Shown: piece after piece, positions 34,056 to 39,578 of the stretch
Layout of the letters: every line of letters starts with the position of its first letter
How positions within the stretch are numbered: position 1 is the first letter of the stretch
IMG/VR virus record: IMGVR_UViG_3300033388_005395
Location: 1 to 45,260 of that record
DNA from: a virus
Direction: 5' to 3' (one strand)
DNA: 45,260 nucleotides
The notes under the pieces: generated by a model
Told to the model about the DNA's origin: nothing
Database searches by the model: none
What the model saw: only the letters and a program-made list of their open reading frames with translations
Translations under genes and position numbers: made by a program

Positions 34056-34842
34056 TTTCCTCCTGCTCCCACGCGTTTAACGCTTCAATAGACTGTATGG
34101 TCTTATCAGATACCCTGCCACGTAGGGGATGTGCCTTTTCGTTCAGATAACTCTCAAATTTTATACCAAAAAGCGTCTGCGGCCTGAGAAAATCTATCAT
34201 TTTGGGGTCTGTAAGCCATTTTTGGGATTTAACATCAATCACATATTTAAAATCATCCAATCGAAATCCCTGATTCCATCTTGCTTTAATCTTATTTTGA
34301 GTTTCTTTAGATGTGTGTAGGAAATTTTTATCAGTTTTTTGATTTAGATATGAGATGATTTTTTTGTATGGAATTTGATTTTTTTGGGGTTGCTCGACAT
34401 ATAGTTCTTTTTCTTTTGTAATAGTTTCTTTTGTAGTAGTTTCTTTTGTGGGTATCTTTTTTGATAACGACGGATTATCTTTTTTGATAACACTCGTTAT
34501 CTTTTTTGATAACGTTATCTTTTTTGATAACGGTGTCCATTGTTCATAATTCTTATTAAATTCATATACATGCGCTGGTGCGTTATCTTTTTTGATAACA
34601 ACTATTATCTTTTTTGATAACAACCCCTGAATCGCCCTTATAATATTCGGCTTTTTTAACCCTGTCATTTTAACAAATTGAGACAAGGCGATGGCGTCTT
34701 GTCTTTTCCTGAACCCATAAGTTTTTCTAAAAATAGCATCTAAGATTTGCCTTTGTTCTCCAGGAAGCCTGTAATGAATTAATGCATCCATAATCTCATT
34801 AGCTATAGTTGTGTAGCCATTTTCCTTTTGGGGATTAGCCAT
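34027..34842 (-). CDS. Replication initiator (lambda O-like N-domain, Phg_2220 C-domain)
   Basis: A 271-residue protein. Residues about 1-90 (NGYTTIANEIMDALIHYRLP, QRQILDAIFRKTYGF, LSQFVKMTGLKKPNIIRAIQ) are a winged-helix phage_rep_O-type DNA-binding domain. A linker of LSKKI / VIKKDN repeats (about 80-140) is encoded by the iterons of the origin. The C-terminal part (YKKIISYLNQKTDKNF, RWNQGFRLDDFKYVIDVK, FLRPQTLFGIKFESYLN) is the Phg_2220_C domain. It binds the internal origin and recruits replication proteins. The next gene overlaps its end. Confidence 0.88.
   Translation of the reverse strand: MANPQKENGYTTIANEIMDALIHYRLPGEQRQILDAIFRKTYGFRKRQDAIALSQFVKMTGLKKPNIIRAIQGLLSKKIIVVIKKDNAPAHVYEFNKNYEQWTPLSKKITLSKKITSVIKKDNPSLSKKIPTKETTTKETITKEKELYVEQPQKNQIPYKKIISYLNQKTDKNFLHTSKETQNKIKARWNQGFRLDDFKYVIDVKSQKWLTDPKMIDFLRPQTLFGIKFESYLNEKAHPLRGRVSDKTIQSIEALNAWEQEEIENEKQISV
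34395..34621. other. Replication origin with six 17-bp iterons inside the initiator gene
   Basis: Six copies of TTATCTTTTTTGATAAC begin at 34452 (one base different), 34475, 34497, 34515, 34583 and 34605; most neighbours are 22-23 bp apart, about two helical turns. Each is itself an inverted repeat (TTATC / GATAA). An A+T-rich tract with repeated TTTCTTTTGT lies beside them (about 34395-34450), like the unwinding region next to lambda iterons. Confidence 0.85.
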
Positions 34843-34859
34843 AATTTTTTTATATCCCC

Positions 34860-35462
34860 TTATTTCTCTCTTTTTCTCGTGATCGCACCAGCAAGAATTG
34901 AAATTATCATATGCTCGACTGGCAATAAAAACCCACCGGCACCCTCAAAAATAACAGCCTTGAGATCCGGATATCTGCTGAAATCCAAAGTTACGATATC
35001 AGGATTCTTAACAGGTGGCTGGGTGTTGGGTTTTTTCGGTTGAGGTGGCTTTGGTTTTTTGGGAGTTTTGATCTTAGACTTAATATGCACTTGGGACGGC
35101 ACAAACTTACCCAGGGTCGGATGCTCTACCTTTCCCTTTCTCCATTTTTGGTAATGGCCGGAACATAGCCCACGGTTCAAAACTTTTTTTCCACAACCCT
35201 CGACCATGCATTTTTTGTATGTTGGCGGCGGTCCATAGTCTCTTGTTGAATCTTCCATAACGTCTATCCTCCTTTCGTCTATAGGTATTTCAGGATTAGG
35301 TATTTCAGGATACGGCAGGTCTTTATATGGCTTTCCAGCCTGATAAGCTTTGAGGGGCTCACACTTAGAAATACATTTGGTTTTATTAATCCCTGCTTTA
35401 TGGTTTGGGCATTCAAGGCATGGGCTGATGTCGATACAGTCATCATTTCTGGCGTCAATCAT
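34860..35462 (-). CDS. Zinc-binding protein with Pro/Lys linker (200 aa)
   Basis: A 200-residue protein; AAGGAG lies 6 nt before the ATG. It starts with a Cys-rich region (CLECPNHKAG, CISKC). A second zinc-finger-like motif follows at about residues 83-105: CMVEGCGKKVLNRGLCSGHY, Cys/Cys/Cys/His spacing as in HNH or phage zinc proteins. Then a Pro/Lys linker (PKKPKPPQPKKP) and a conserved-looking end (VTLDFSRYPDLKAVIFEGAG, then FLLPVEHMIISILAG). It lies just upstream of the initiator gene and follows a structured leader. Function not recognised; nucleic-acid binding is likely. Confidence 0.65.
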   Translation of the reverse strand: MIDARNDDCIDISPCLECPNHKAGINKTKCISKCEPLKAYQAGKPYKDLPYPEIPNPEIPIDERRIDVMEDSTRDYGPPPTYKKCMVEGCGKKVLNRGLCSGHYQKWRKGKVEHPTLGKFVPSQVHIKSKIKTPKKPKPPQPKKPNTQPPVKNPDIVTLDFSRYPDLKAVIFEGAGGFLLPVEHMIISILAGAITRKREK

Positions 35463-35491
35463 AATAATCTCCTTCGGTGTTTTTTTTAAAA

Positions 35492-35574
35492 GCCCATGTT
35501 CAGACTCTTGGATTCAATAGGTCAATAGGGACCTGAAAGGGAAGCCCTAAGAGCTTACTTCTCCCGTCATGGGC
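35492..35574 (-). ncRNA. Structured 5' leader upstream of the zinc protein gene
   Basis: Nested stems on the transcribed (minus) strand: GCCCATG/CATGGGC (35492-35498 with 35568-35574), CTCTT/AAGAG (about 35505-35509 with 35549-35553), AGGTC/GACCT (35519-35523 with 35530-35534) and AGGG/CCCT (35538-35541 with 35545-35548). The outer stem is followed by UUUU and then the AAGGAG of the next gene. The arrangement suits an attenuator or ligand-binding leader; I do not recognise it as a known riboswitch. Confidence 0.5.
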
Positions 35575-35606
35575 ACCGGGTGGAGGAGGAGGTACACAGA
35601 TAAATT

Positions 35607-35747
35607 TTATTTTTTACACGGCCCCTTGCGACCACCTTTCTGACGGCCTACGCCAGGGCTATTTGTTTGCCGACCTCTGCCTTGCCCTCTGCCGTCCCGG
35701 GGCCCCTGTGAGGTTTTTGGGGGGCCTTTTTGATCTCTACGTGGCAT
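35607..35747 (-). CDS. Small Gly/Arg-rich protein (46 aa)
   Basis: A 46-residue protein; the ATG at 35747 follows GGAGG by 6 nt. It opens MPRRDQKGPPKTSQGPRDGR and has repeated G-x-G / GR motifs and ends KGGRKGPCKK. The composition resembles the DUF5320-like 'MPR-DG-GP' small proteins, found in many anaerobes and their phages. It overlaps the upstream 43-residue gene by 11 nt. Function unknown, possibly RNA or DNA binding. Confidence 0.6.
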   Translation of the reverse strand: MPRRDQKGPPKTSQGPRDGRGQGRGRQTNSPGVGRQKGGRKGPCKK

Positions 35748-35868
35748 TTTTTACCTCCTTTCCGTTTGTCTTGTTTAATTCATTCCTCAGCCGTTCTGGT
35801 GTCTTGCCTTTAGACTCTGCAATCTTTTCGGCTCTGGTTTTTCTGCGTCGCTTTAATCGTGTGCCCAT
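35737..35868 (-). CDS. Small basic protein (43 aa)
   Basis: A 43-codon frame MGTRLKRRRKTRAEKIAESK, then GKTPERLRNELNKTNGKE; about a third of residues are Lys/Arg. The start has no clear ribosome site, so translation may depend on coupling or a different start. It overlaps the next gene by 11 nt. Likely a nucleic-acid-binding helix; the gene call is uncertain. Confidence 0.45.
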   Translation of the reverse strand: MGTRLKRRRKTRAEKIAESKGKTPERLRNELNKTNGKEVKNAT

Positions 35869-35910
35869 TTTAATAATTTATAATTTTTTCACTGAATTAA
35901 TTATTATTTG

Positions 35911-36129
35911 TTAAGACTTCCCTTGAATCTCTTTATACAATTTCTCCCAAACATCGAGATCGTCTGTTTTGCTCAGTAAAATTGCCCTCTTGATAGCTCT
36001 TTTACAGAATGTTGAACGATTAAAATCTGTTTGCTCGCAGACATCATCCAGGAGCTCGATTAACCAGCCGGGAAGGCTGATAGAAACTGTTTCCGATGCA
36101 TTGTTTAGTTTTATGCGTGATAGCGCCAT
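35911..36129 (-). CDS. RHH (CopG/Arc-like) DNA-binding protein
   Basis: The ATG at 36129 follows AAGGAG by 4 nt; 72 residues. MALSRIKLNNASETVSISLP, then WLIELLDDVCEQTDFNRSTF and CKRAIKRAILL form a strand-helix-helix unit of CopG/RHH type, with an acidic C-terminal helix. The end of the upstream HTH gene lies 17 nt before. It is the third small regulator of the leftward early operon; the operator is unknown. Confidence 0.75.
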   Translation of the reverse strand: MALSRIKLNNASETVSISLPGWLIELLDDVCEQTDFNRSTFCKRAIKRAILLSKTDDLDVWEKLYKEIQGKS

Positions 36130-36145
36130 TGTTCTCCTTATAAAA

Positions 36146-36379
36146 TTACATCCAGGGGATACAGCCAAAAAGCTTAGTTATTTTTTTCCGGAATCTTGGC
36201 GAAGGCTTAATCCCTTTAATATCCAGATATGCTGCCTGGCGCGAGATGCCAGCGGACTTGGCTATCTTGGGAACGGAAGTTTGTTTTAATGCTAAAAGTA
36301 GGTTGACAGAGTTTATAAGGGGTAGCTGTGAATCAGCGTTTATTATTTCTTTTATCAGTAAGTTATTTATGGTTGACAT
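36146..36379 (-). CDS. HTH regulator in the cII position
   Basis: The ATG at 36379 gives 77 residues (a TTG at 36394 is an alternative; neither has a strong ribosome site). MSTINNLLIKEIINADSQLP leads to VPKIAKSAGISRQAAYLDIK, a helix-turn-helix with the GISRQA turn, and a basic tail (SPRFRKKITKLFG). Size and place, second gene of the leftward operon, correspond to lambda cII or to an accessory Cro. Its start codon overlaps the -35 of a rightward promoter and a TTGTAATACAA palindrome. Confidence 0.65.
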   Translation of the reverse strand: MSTINNLLIKEIINADSQLPLINSVNLLLALKQTSVPKIAKSAGISRQAAYLDIKGIKPSPRFRKKITKLFGCIPWM

Positions 36380-36402
36380 TGTAATACAAACCAATTTATT
36401 GT
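36373..36402 (+). promoter_or_regulatory. PRE-like rightward promoter
   Basis: TTGACA at 36373-36378, 18 nt, TATTGT at 36397-36402, pointing toward the repressor gene and antisense to the gene at 36463-36729. A perfect palindrome TTGTAATACAA (36379-36389) lies in the spacer. Confidence 0.5.
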
Positions 36403-36462
36403 TAAAATTGGCGAGGGAGTTTGGTGCAAACCAGGTTCACCTCGAAAGCCATACCTGGATTG

Positions 36463-36729
36463 CTATTGAGATTCCCCCGCCTGCTCTTTCGGATATAACA
36501 GCTCCATCCGGGTTACGAGCTGGTCGTGAAGGCGCTCAAGCAATTCTTTTGATCGTAGCGATTGCCGATAGCCCGATAGCGCCATGCATAATGAATTTGT
36601 GTTAACTGTGTCTTCAGGAGTGGAAACCATTTTTGCCAATACGCCCTGGTTTCCGCGTAGCTCAAGATTGCAGTCAACCATGAGTTTTTTGCACTTTTTC
36701 CGTAGGGGTTCGATGTTTATCGAATTCAT
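36463..36729 (-). CDS. Cro-position regulator (88 aa), probably leaderless
   Basis: An 88-residue protein: MNSINIEPLRKKCKKLMVDC, then NQGVLAKMVSTPEDTVNTNS, LSGYRQSLRSKELLERLHDQ and LVTRMELLYPKE. The N..VLA..... pattern followed by LSGYR....S.ELLE.LH resembles small HTH-like phage regulators. No ribosome site exists: a TTGACA/TATCAT promoter ends 8 nt before the ATG, so the mRNA likely starts at the ATG itself, as for lambda cI from PRM. It is the first gene of the leftward early operon, the place of cro. Confidence 0.6.
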   Translation of the reverse strand: MNSINIEPLRKKCKKLMVDCNLELRGNQGVLAKMVSTPEDTVNTNSLCMALSGYRQSLRSKELLERLHDQLVTRMELLYPKEQAGESQ

Positions 36730-36736
36730 AGGTTAA

Positions 36737-36765
36737 ATGATACACAAGACAATGTAGTTTGTCAA
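36737..36765 (-). promoter_or_regulatory. PR-like early leftward promoter with operator
   Basis: On the minus strand TTGACA (36765-36760), 17 nt, TATCAT (36742-36737). An inverted repeat GACAA/TTGTC (36748-36763, 6-nt spacer) overlaps the -35 box. It matches the promoter at 38457-38485 at 23 of 29 positions, including CTACAT and TTGTGTATCAT. Confidence 0.75.
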
Positions 36766-36793
36766 CTTAAAAATACTTTATGGGGTGTATGAT

Positions 36794-37270
36794 ATGCCTT
36801 GGGACCAAGATGTTTTTGTTAAAAATGTTTTAATATTGGTTAATAAGCATTGTGGCGGCGTCCAAAAAACTTTTAACGATAAAATAGACCACCGCGATGC
36901 GGTAACAAAATGGAAAAAGGGGAGTAAGCCCGCGTTGGATATTTTATTAAAGATCCCAAGCAGCTTCCCTTGTTCTCTTGATTGGCTTTTAACCGGTAAA
37001 GAGCCGCCCTTGGGGTTGTTCCCCGGCGATAAAGCAACTTATGCCCTTTCTCCAGAGGCTAAAGACGCATACCCTGAGATTGAAGATATTATAAAATATG
37101 CCAACAAGGCAGTAGAAATAAACGACACCAGTATCCTAAGATCGGTTTTGAAGGGTGTTGCTGAAAGACTCGAGAATATCGAAAGCCAGAAGAAAGAAAA
37201 CATTAAAGAAAAATGCAACGGTGGTAAAGGGTGTAACAACACCCCTTGGGAAAAAACTGTAAACGAGTAG
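36794..37270 (+). CDS. CI-like repressor, short form without protease domain
   Basis: A 158-residue protein from the ATG at 36794 (GGGG 8 nt upstream; a GTG lies at 36785). The N-terminal part has the phage CI helix-turn-helix pattern: DHRDAVTKWKKGSKPALDIL and the hallmark CSLDWLLTGKEPPLG. The rest is not a LexA/S24 protease domain: it contains LSPEAKDAYPEIEDIIKYAN, a helix and a Cys-containing NGGKGCNNTPW tail. It is divergent from the leftward early operon and next to its operator-bearing promoter. Repression without RecA-type cleavage would need another induction route. Function from motif and position. Confidence 0.8.
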   Translation: MPWDQDVFVKNVLILVNKHCGGVQKTFNDKIDHRDAVTKWKKGSKPALDILLKIPSSFPCSLDWLLTGKEPPLGLFPGDKATYALSPEAKDAYPEIEDIIKYANKAVEINDTSILRSVLKGVAERLENIESQKKENIKEKCNGGKGCNNTPWEKTVNE

Positions 37271-37504
37271 GCAATATAATTTATGTAAATTTTAAGAGGA
37301 TGTGAACAGTTTCCATTTTGGAAAGAGTTCCGCATACTCGATGATTGCTTTCAGTTTCCAAGTAAAGCTATGGTCGCATATAGAGGTAATAAAATTACCG
37401 ACACGGTAGAAATAAATATTAAAGGTCAGTGGCAAAAACGTTAAAAGTTGTGATGGCACATTAAGCCCAACGTGTCGATGCGACGATTACTAACGAGGGT
37501 CAAT
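37271..37504. other. Intergenic region without a confident gene
   Basis: About 234 nt. A 24-codon frame (37370-37444, MVAYRGNKITDTVEINIKGQ) has no ribosome site. The same frame is open further upstream without a start codon and reads CEQFPFWKEFRILDDCFQFP, as if a small gene had lost its beginning. No terminator was seen. Confidence 0.4.
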
Positions 37505-37900
37505 ATGAGAAAATATATAATAGTTATTTCTTTGGTTTTTCTCGCCACCTATGCTTTCTGTGAAGAAAAAATTCATCCCCTTATTAAAAACGATATCCGA
37601 TTTAAGATCGACACTCTTTGCTTGAAACACAACCTCGAATCGCTTCAGTGCAAAGCAGCCCTCCTGAAATTTTATTGTCATCAAAACAGTAATCCTGTTA
37701 TGGACGGTGAAGTGCCATGGTATCCTATGACCATTAAGATTATTAAAAACATAGCTCAAAAACATGGTTGTTCCGTAAACTCTTTGGCGGCTGTAGTCGC
37801 TGATTACGAGGCATGGGTAAGCACAGAGGAGAGCGTCAATAGAAATAATGCTTACGAGGACCATGGCGGTGGGGCTGAATTTGACTATGATCAGTTTTAA
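37505..37900 (+). CDS. Secreted Cys-containing protein
   Basis: The ATG at 37505 (GAGGGT upstream) gives 131 residues: MRKYIIVISLVFLATYAFC, a Sec signal peptide, then a mature part with Cys residues (DTLCLKHNLESLQCK, FYCHQ, KHGCS) that could form disulfides in the periplasm. An Asp/Glu-rich end follows (EDHGGGAEFDYDQF). It lies between the repressor and an exported nuclease and overlaps that gene by 14 nt, so both may be expressed in the lysogen. No family recognised. Confidence 0.7.
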   Translation: MRKYIIVISLVFLATYAFCEEKIHPLIKNDIRFKIDTLCLKHNLESLQCKAALLKFYCHQNSNPVMDGEVPWYPMTIKIIKNIAQKHGCSVNSLAAVVADYEAWVSTEESVNRNNAYEDHGGGAEFDYDQF

Positions 37901-38354
37901 TAAAAAAACTATCATTTTTTTAATCTTAATTTTTCTACCAGCAACGGTCTTTGCATGGTCGGGCCAATGCGTCGGTGTTGCCGACGGCGACACAATCAAG
38001 GTTATCCACTATGGCAAGCCCGAAAAAATAAGGTTATATGGCATTGACTGCCCTGAAAAGAAACAGGCATACGGGAAAAAGGCAAAGCAATTTACGGCCA
38101 AACTGGTTTTTAAGCAGATCGTTAATGTTAAGCCTGTTACAACCGACCGATATGGCCGGACAATCGCCTGGCTATATGTAGGCGATAAAAGCCTTAACAA
38201 AGAGTTGTTAAAAGCTGGTCTCGCCTGGCACTATAAACGATATTCTCAAGATGAAGATTTGGCTGTATTAGAGGCGGAAGCAAGAAAAAACAAGATCGGC
38301 CTATGGAACGATAAACACCCCATGCCGCCGTGGGATTTTAGGCGAAAACCATAA
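37887..38354 (+). CDS. Exported thermonuclease (SNase family)
   Basis: From the ATG at 37887: 155 residues with a clear signal peptide (FNKKTIIFLILIFLPATVFA, then WSGQ). The SNase fold follows: VGVADGDTIKVIHYG (metal ligand Asp), KIRLYGIDCPEKKQAYGKKA (Arg and Glu of the active site), VTTDRYGRTIAWLYVGDKSL (second Arg), LLKAGLAWHYKRY, LEAEARKNKIGLW. An upstream ATG at 37863 is closer to GAGGA but would lengthen the signal. The enzyme cleaves DNA/RNA outside the cytoplasm. In a prophage it could degrade incoming DNA in the periplasm or serve nutrient uptake; inference only. Confidence 0.88.
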   Translation: MISFNKKTIIFLILIFLPATVFAWSGQCVGVADGDTIKVIHYGKPEKIRLYGIDCPEKKQAYGKKAKQFTAKLVFKQIVNVKPVTTDRYGRTIAWLYVGDKSLNKELLKAGLAWHYKRYSQDEDLAVLEAEARKNKIGLWNDKHPMPPWDFRRKP

Positions 38355-38427
38355 AAACTATCCAAAAAACCCCAAAAGTTACACCACCCACCAAACCGCA
38401 TAAATAAAACACTAATATGCCTGCAAG

Positions 38428-38453
38428 AAAAATACACATTTAGCTGTATTTTT
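38428..38453. terminator. A+T-rich hairpin terminator
   Basis: AAAAATACA (38428-38436) pairs with TGTATTTTT (38445-38453), 8-nt loop, followed by further T residues to 38455. It ends the repressor-nuclease transcript and lies 4 nt before the next promoter; the reverse strand also has a T-run, so it may work both ways. Confidence 0.65.
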
Positions 38454-38456
38454 TTC

Positions 38457-38485
38457 TTGACTCTCTACATCGCTTTGTGTATCAT
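38457..38485 (+). promoter_or_regulatory. PL-like early rightward promoter
   Basis: TTGACT at 38457-38462, 17 nt, TATCAT at 38480-38485. It shares 23 of 29 positions with the leftward promoter at 36737-36765. Transcription would start at about 38492 and run into a leader of about 350 nt before the first gene. Confidence 0.75.
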
Positions 38486-38635
38486 TGCACTCAAAACAAC
38501 CCCAAAAGCCCAAACCCGAAACCCTATTTTTTTAGGACGTAAACTTTGGACAGGGGTCGTTTAAAGCCAAAACCATAAATCGGCGAGTGCTACTCCCCAG
38601 CGTATGGCAGAGGCAGAAAACTAAAAACAAAATAT
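38486..38635 (+). other. First part of the long untranslated early leader
   Basis: No gene fits here. Small stems are present, such as TAAAC/GTTTA around 38548-38567 and GAGT/ACTC near 38585-38595. The stretch could hold antitermination signals, since the early operon continues for about 6.8 kb, but no known nut or put site was recognised. Confidence 0.3.
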
Positions 38636-38708
38636 CGCGGGCAGATCCGGTGATCAGCCGAGTCTCATAAGCTTGGACAGCAGGATTCGACTTCCTGGCC
38701 CGCATCCA
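38636..38708 (+). tRNA. tRNA-Met(CAT), initiator-like, short D-arm
   Basis: Acceptor CGCGGGC (38636-38642) with GCCCGCA (38698-38704), in which the first pair is a C-A mismatch, the hallmark of bacterial initiator tRNA. Anticodon arm CGAGT / GCTTG with loop CTCATAA (38664-38670), anticodon CAT at 38666-38668. T-arm CAGGA / TCCTG with loop TTCGACT (38686-38692). The end TCCA gives an encoded CCA (38706-38708). The D-arm (GATC/GATC, 4-nt loop) is about 4 nt shorter than in standard initiators, and the three G-C pairs of the initiator anticodon stem are missing. Confidence 0.75.
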
Positions 38709-38760
38709 ACAAACTCATATTTGGTTGAGTGTGATAGCCAAGAATGGCACGAACGAATCA

Positions 38761-38824
38761 CAGGGACTGCTGCGTAATGGTCATGCGCACCAACAGACGC
38801 ACGGCAGGTAAGACCTGCTCCCTG
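38761..38824 (+). ncRNA. Structured leader segment after the tRNA
   Basis: Outer stem CAGGGA (38761-38766) with TCCCTG (38819-38824), inner stems TGCG/CGCA (about 38771-38789) and GCAGGT (38804-38809) with ACCTGC (38813-38818). The three arms form a junction directly before the first early gene at 38844 and its AGGA site. It could be a cis-acting element or a degraded second tRNA; it was not recognised as a known family. Confidence 0.45.
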
Positions 38825-38843
38825 CGACTAACACAGGATAGCT

Positions 38844-39065
38844 ATGCGAAACCAGCCCCACAAAAAAGCAGAGAAATTTTGTATGAACAAAGCCAAAAAA
38901 GTCATAAAAATTTGTGGGAGATGTAAAGGCGCTGGATATGTCATCACCGGCGGGCATCAGATCCTTTGTGCAGACTGCGATGGACATGGACATACTTTGG
39001 TAGACAGGGAAAAATATTATCGTGAGCTACGGAGGGAAGTAAGAGATGCGAGGTACAGAAAATAA
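38844..39065 (+). CDS. Small DnaJ-type zinc-finger protein
   Basis: A 73-residue protein. Two CxxCxGxG-like motifs, CGRCKGAG and CADCDGHG (about residues 24-31 and 42-49), form a DnaJ-like zinc finger with the link YVITGGHQILC. The C-terminal part is charged (REKYYRELRREVRDARYRK). The ATG at 38844 has AGGA nearby; one at 38883 would remove the basic N-terminus. It opens the rightward early operon behind the tRNA-containing leader. Phage zinc-finger proteins of this type are common; the partner is unknown. Confidence 0.7.
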   Translation: MRNQPHKKAEKFCMNKAKKVIKICGRCKGAGYVITGGHQILCADCDGHGHTLVDREKYYRELRREVRDARYRK

Positions 39066-39075
39066 GGGAAGGATA

Positions 39076-39396
39076 ATGCAGATTCCGCACAAGCTTAAAG
39101 TCGGTGGTCACACATACAAAGTAATTTATCCTTATGTTTTTACAGAGCGATTTGATCGTCTCGGGGATATTGACTACTCAAAAAAGACAATCAGAATCGC
39201 AGAAAAATGTGGCAATGAATCAAGGACTGAATCTGCTATTGCGGTAACTTGTATCCATGAGGTTTTACATGCCATAGACGATCTAACAGGTCACAATATG
39301 TTTGGCGGGGATAATGAAAAATTAGTGGAGGCATTATCAGAGGGAATATATCAGGTTTTGGTGGACAACGGTTTTCTTGAGATGGAGGCGCTATGA
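39076..39396 (+). CDS. HExxH mini-metalloprotein, early copy
   Basis: The ATG at 39076 follows AGGGA; 106 residues. MQIPHKLKVGGHTYKVIYPY, VFTERFDRLGDIDYSKKTIR, then CIHEVLHAIDD with the HExxH zinc motif and EALSEGIYQVLVDNGF. It is a close paralogue of the late gene at 26159-26470, colinear over nearly its whole length and about 70% identical by eye. Metal-dependent peptidase activity is predicted from the motif only. Its stop overlaps the next ATG (ATGA). Confidence 0.75.
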   Translation: MQIPHKLKVGGHTYKVIYPYVFTERFDRLGDIDYSKKTIRIAEKCGNESRTESAIAVTCIHEVLHAIDDLTGHNMFGGDNEKLVEALSEGIYQVLVDNGFLEMEAL

Positions 39397-39578
39397 AACT
39401 ATCCGAGATCACAATAGTTTTAATGGCCATAGCTGGCATCCTTCTGGCTTCCTGCGATAGTGAAAGCTGGGCATGGTTTTTATGGTCGAAAGTTATTGCG
39501 GCATGTCTTTTGGGCTTATCGATTATGCTGTGTAATATAATCAAACAAAGAGAGGAGGCAAATCGTTATGAAGATTGA
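39393..39578 (+). CDS. Small two-helix membrane protein
   Basis: A 61-residue protein coupled to the upstream gene by ATGA. Two hydrophobic segments, ITIVLMAIAGILLASC and VIAACLLGLSIMLCNI, with a short SESWAWFLWSK turn between them and a charged C-terminus (KQREEANRYED). No family is recognised; a holin-like or host-membrane-modifying role is possible, but early expression argues against lysis. Confidence 0.65.
   Translation: MKLSEITIVLMAIAGILLASCDSESWAWFLWSKVIAACLLGLSIMLCNIIKQREEANRYED

Noticed and set aside
34452-34621. CRISPR or transposon repeats
   Set aside because: The 17-bp repeats lie inside a coding gene with short, helically phased gaps and fit iterons of an origin.
37370-37444. 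24-codon frame MVAYRGNKITDTVEINIKGQ
   Set aside because: No ribosome site and no start for the longer open stretch; kept only as a note on the gap.
38761-38824. Second tRNA
   Set aside because: No T-loop or anticodon loop of correct size; the GCAGGT/ACCTGC stem has a 3-nt loop.
30988-38843. Integrase, attachment site or lysis genes
   Set aside because: None of the proteins shows integrase, holin, endolysin or spanin motifs. If present they lie outside the window or are too divergent to see.
38744-38926. 60-codon frame in the early leader
   Set aside because: Lacks a ribosome site, runs through the stems at 38761-38824, overlaps the better-supported zinc-finger gene and has no recognisable motif.
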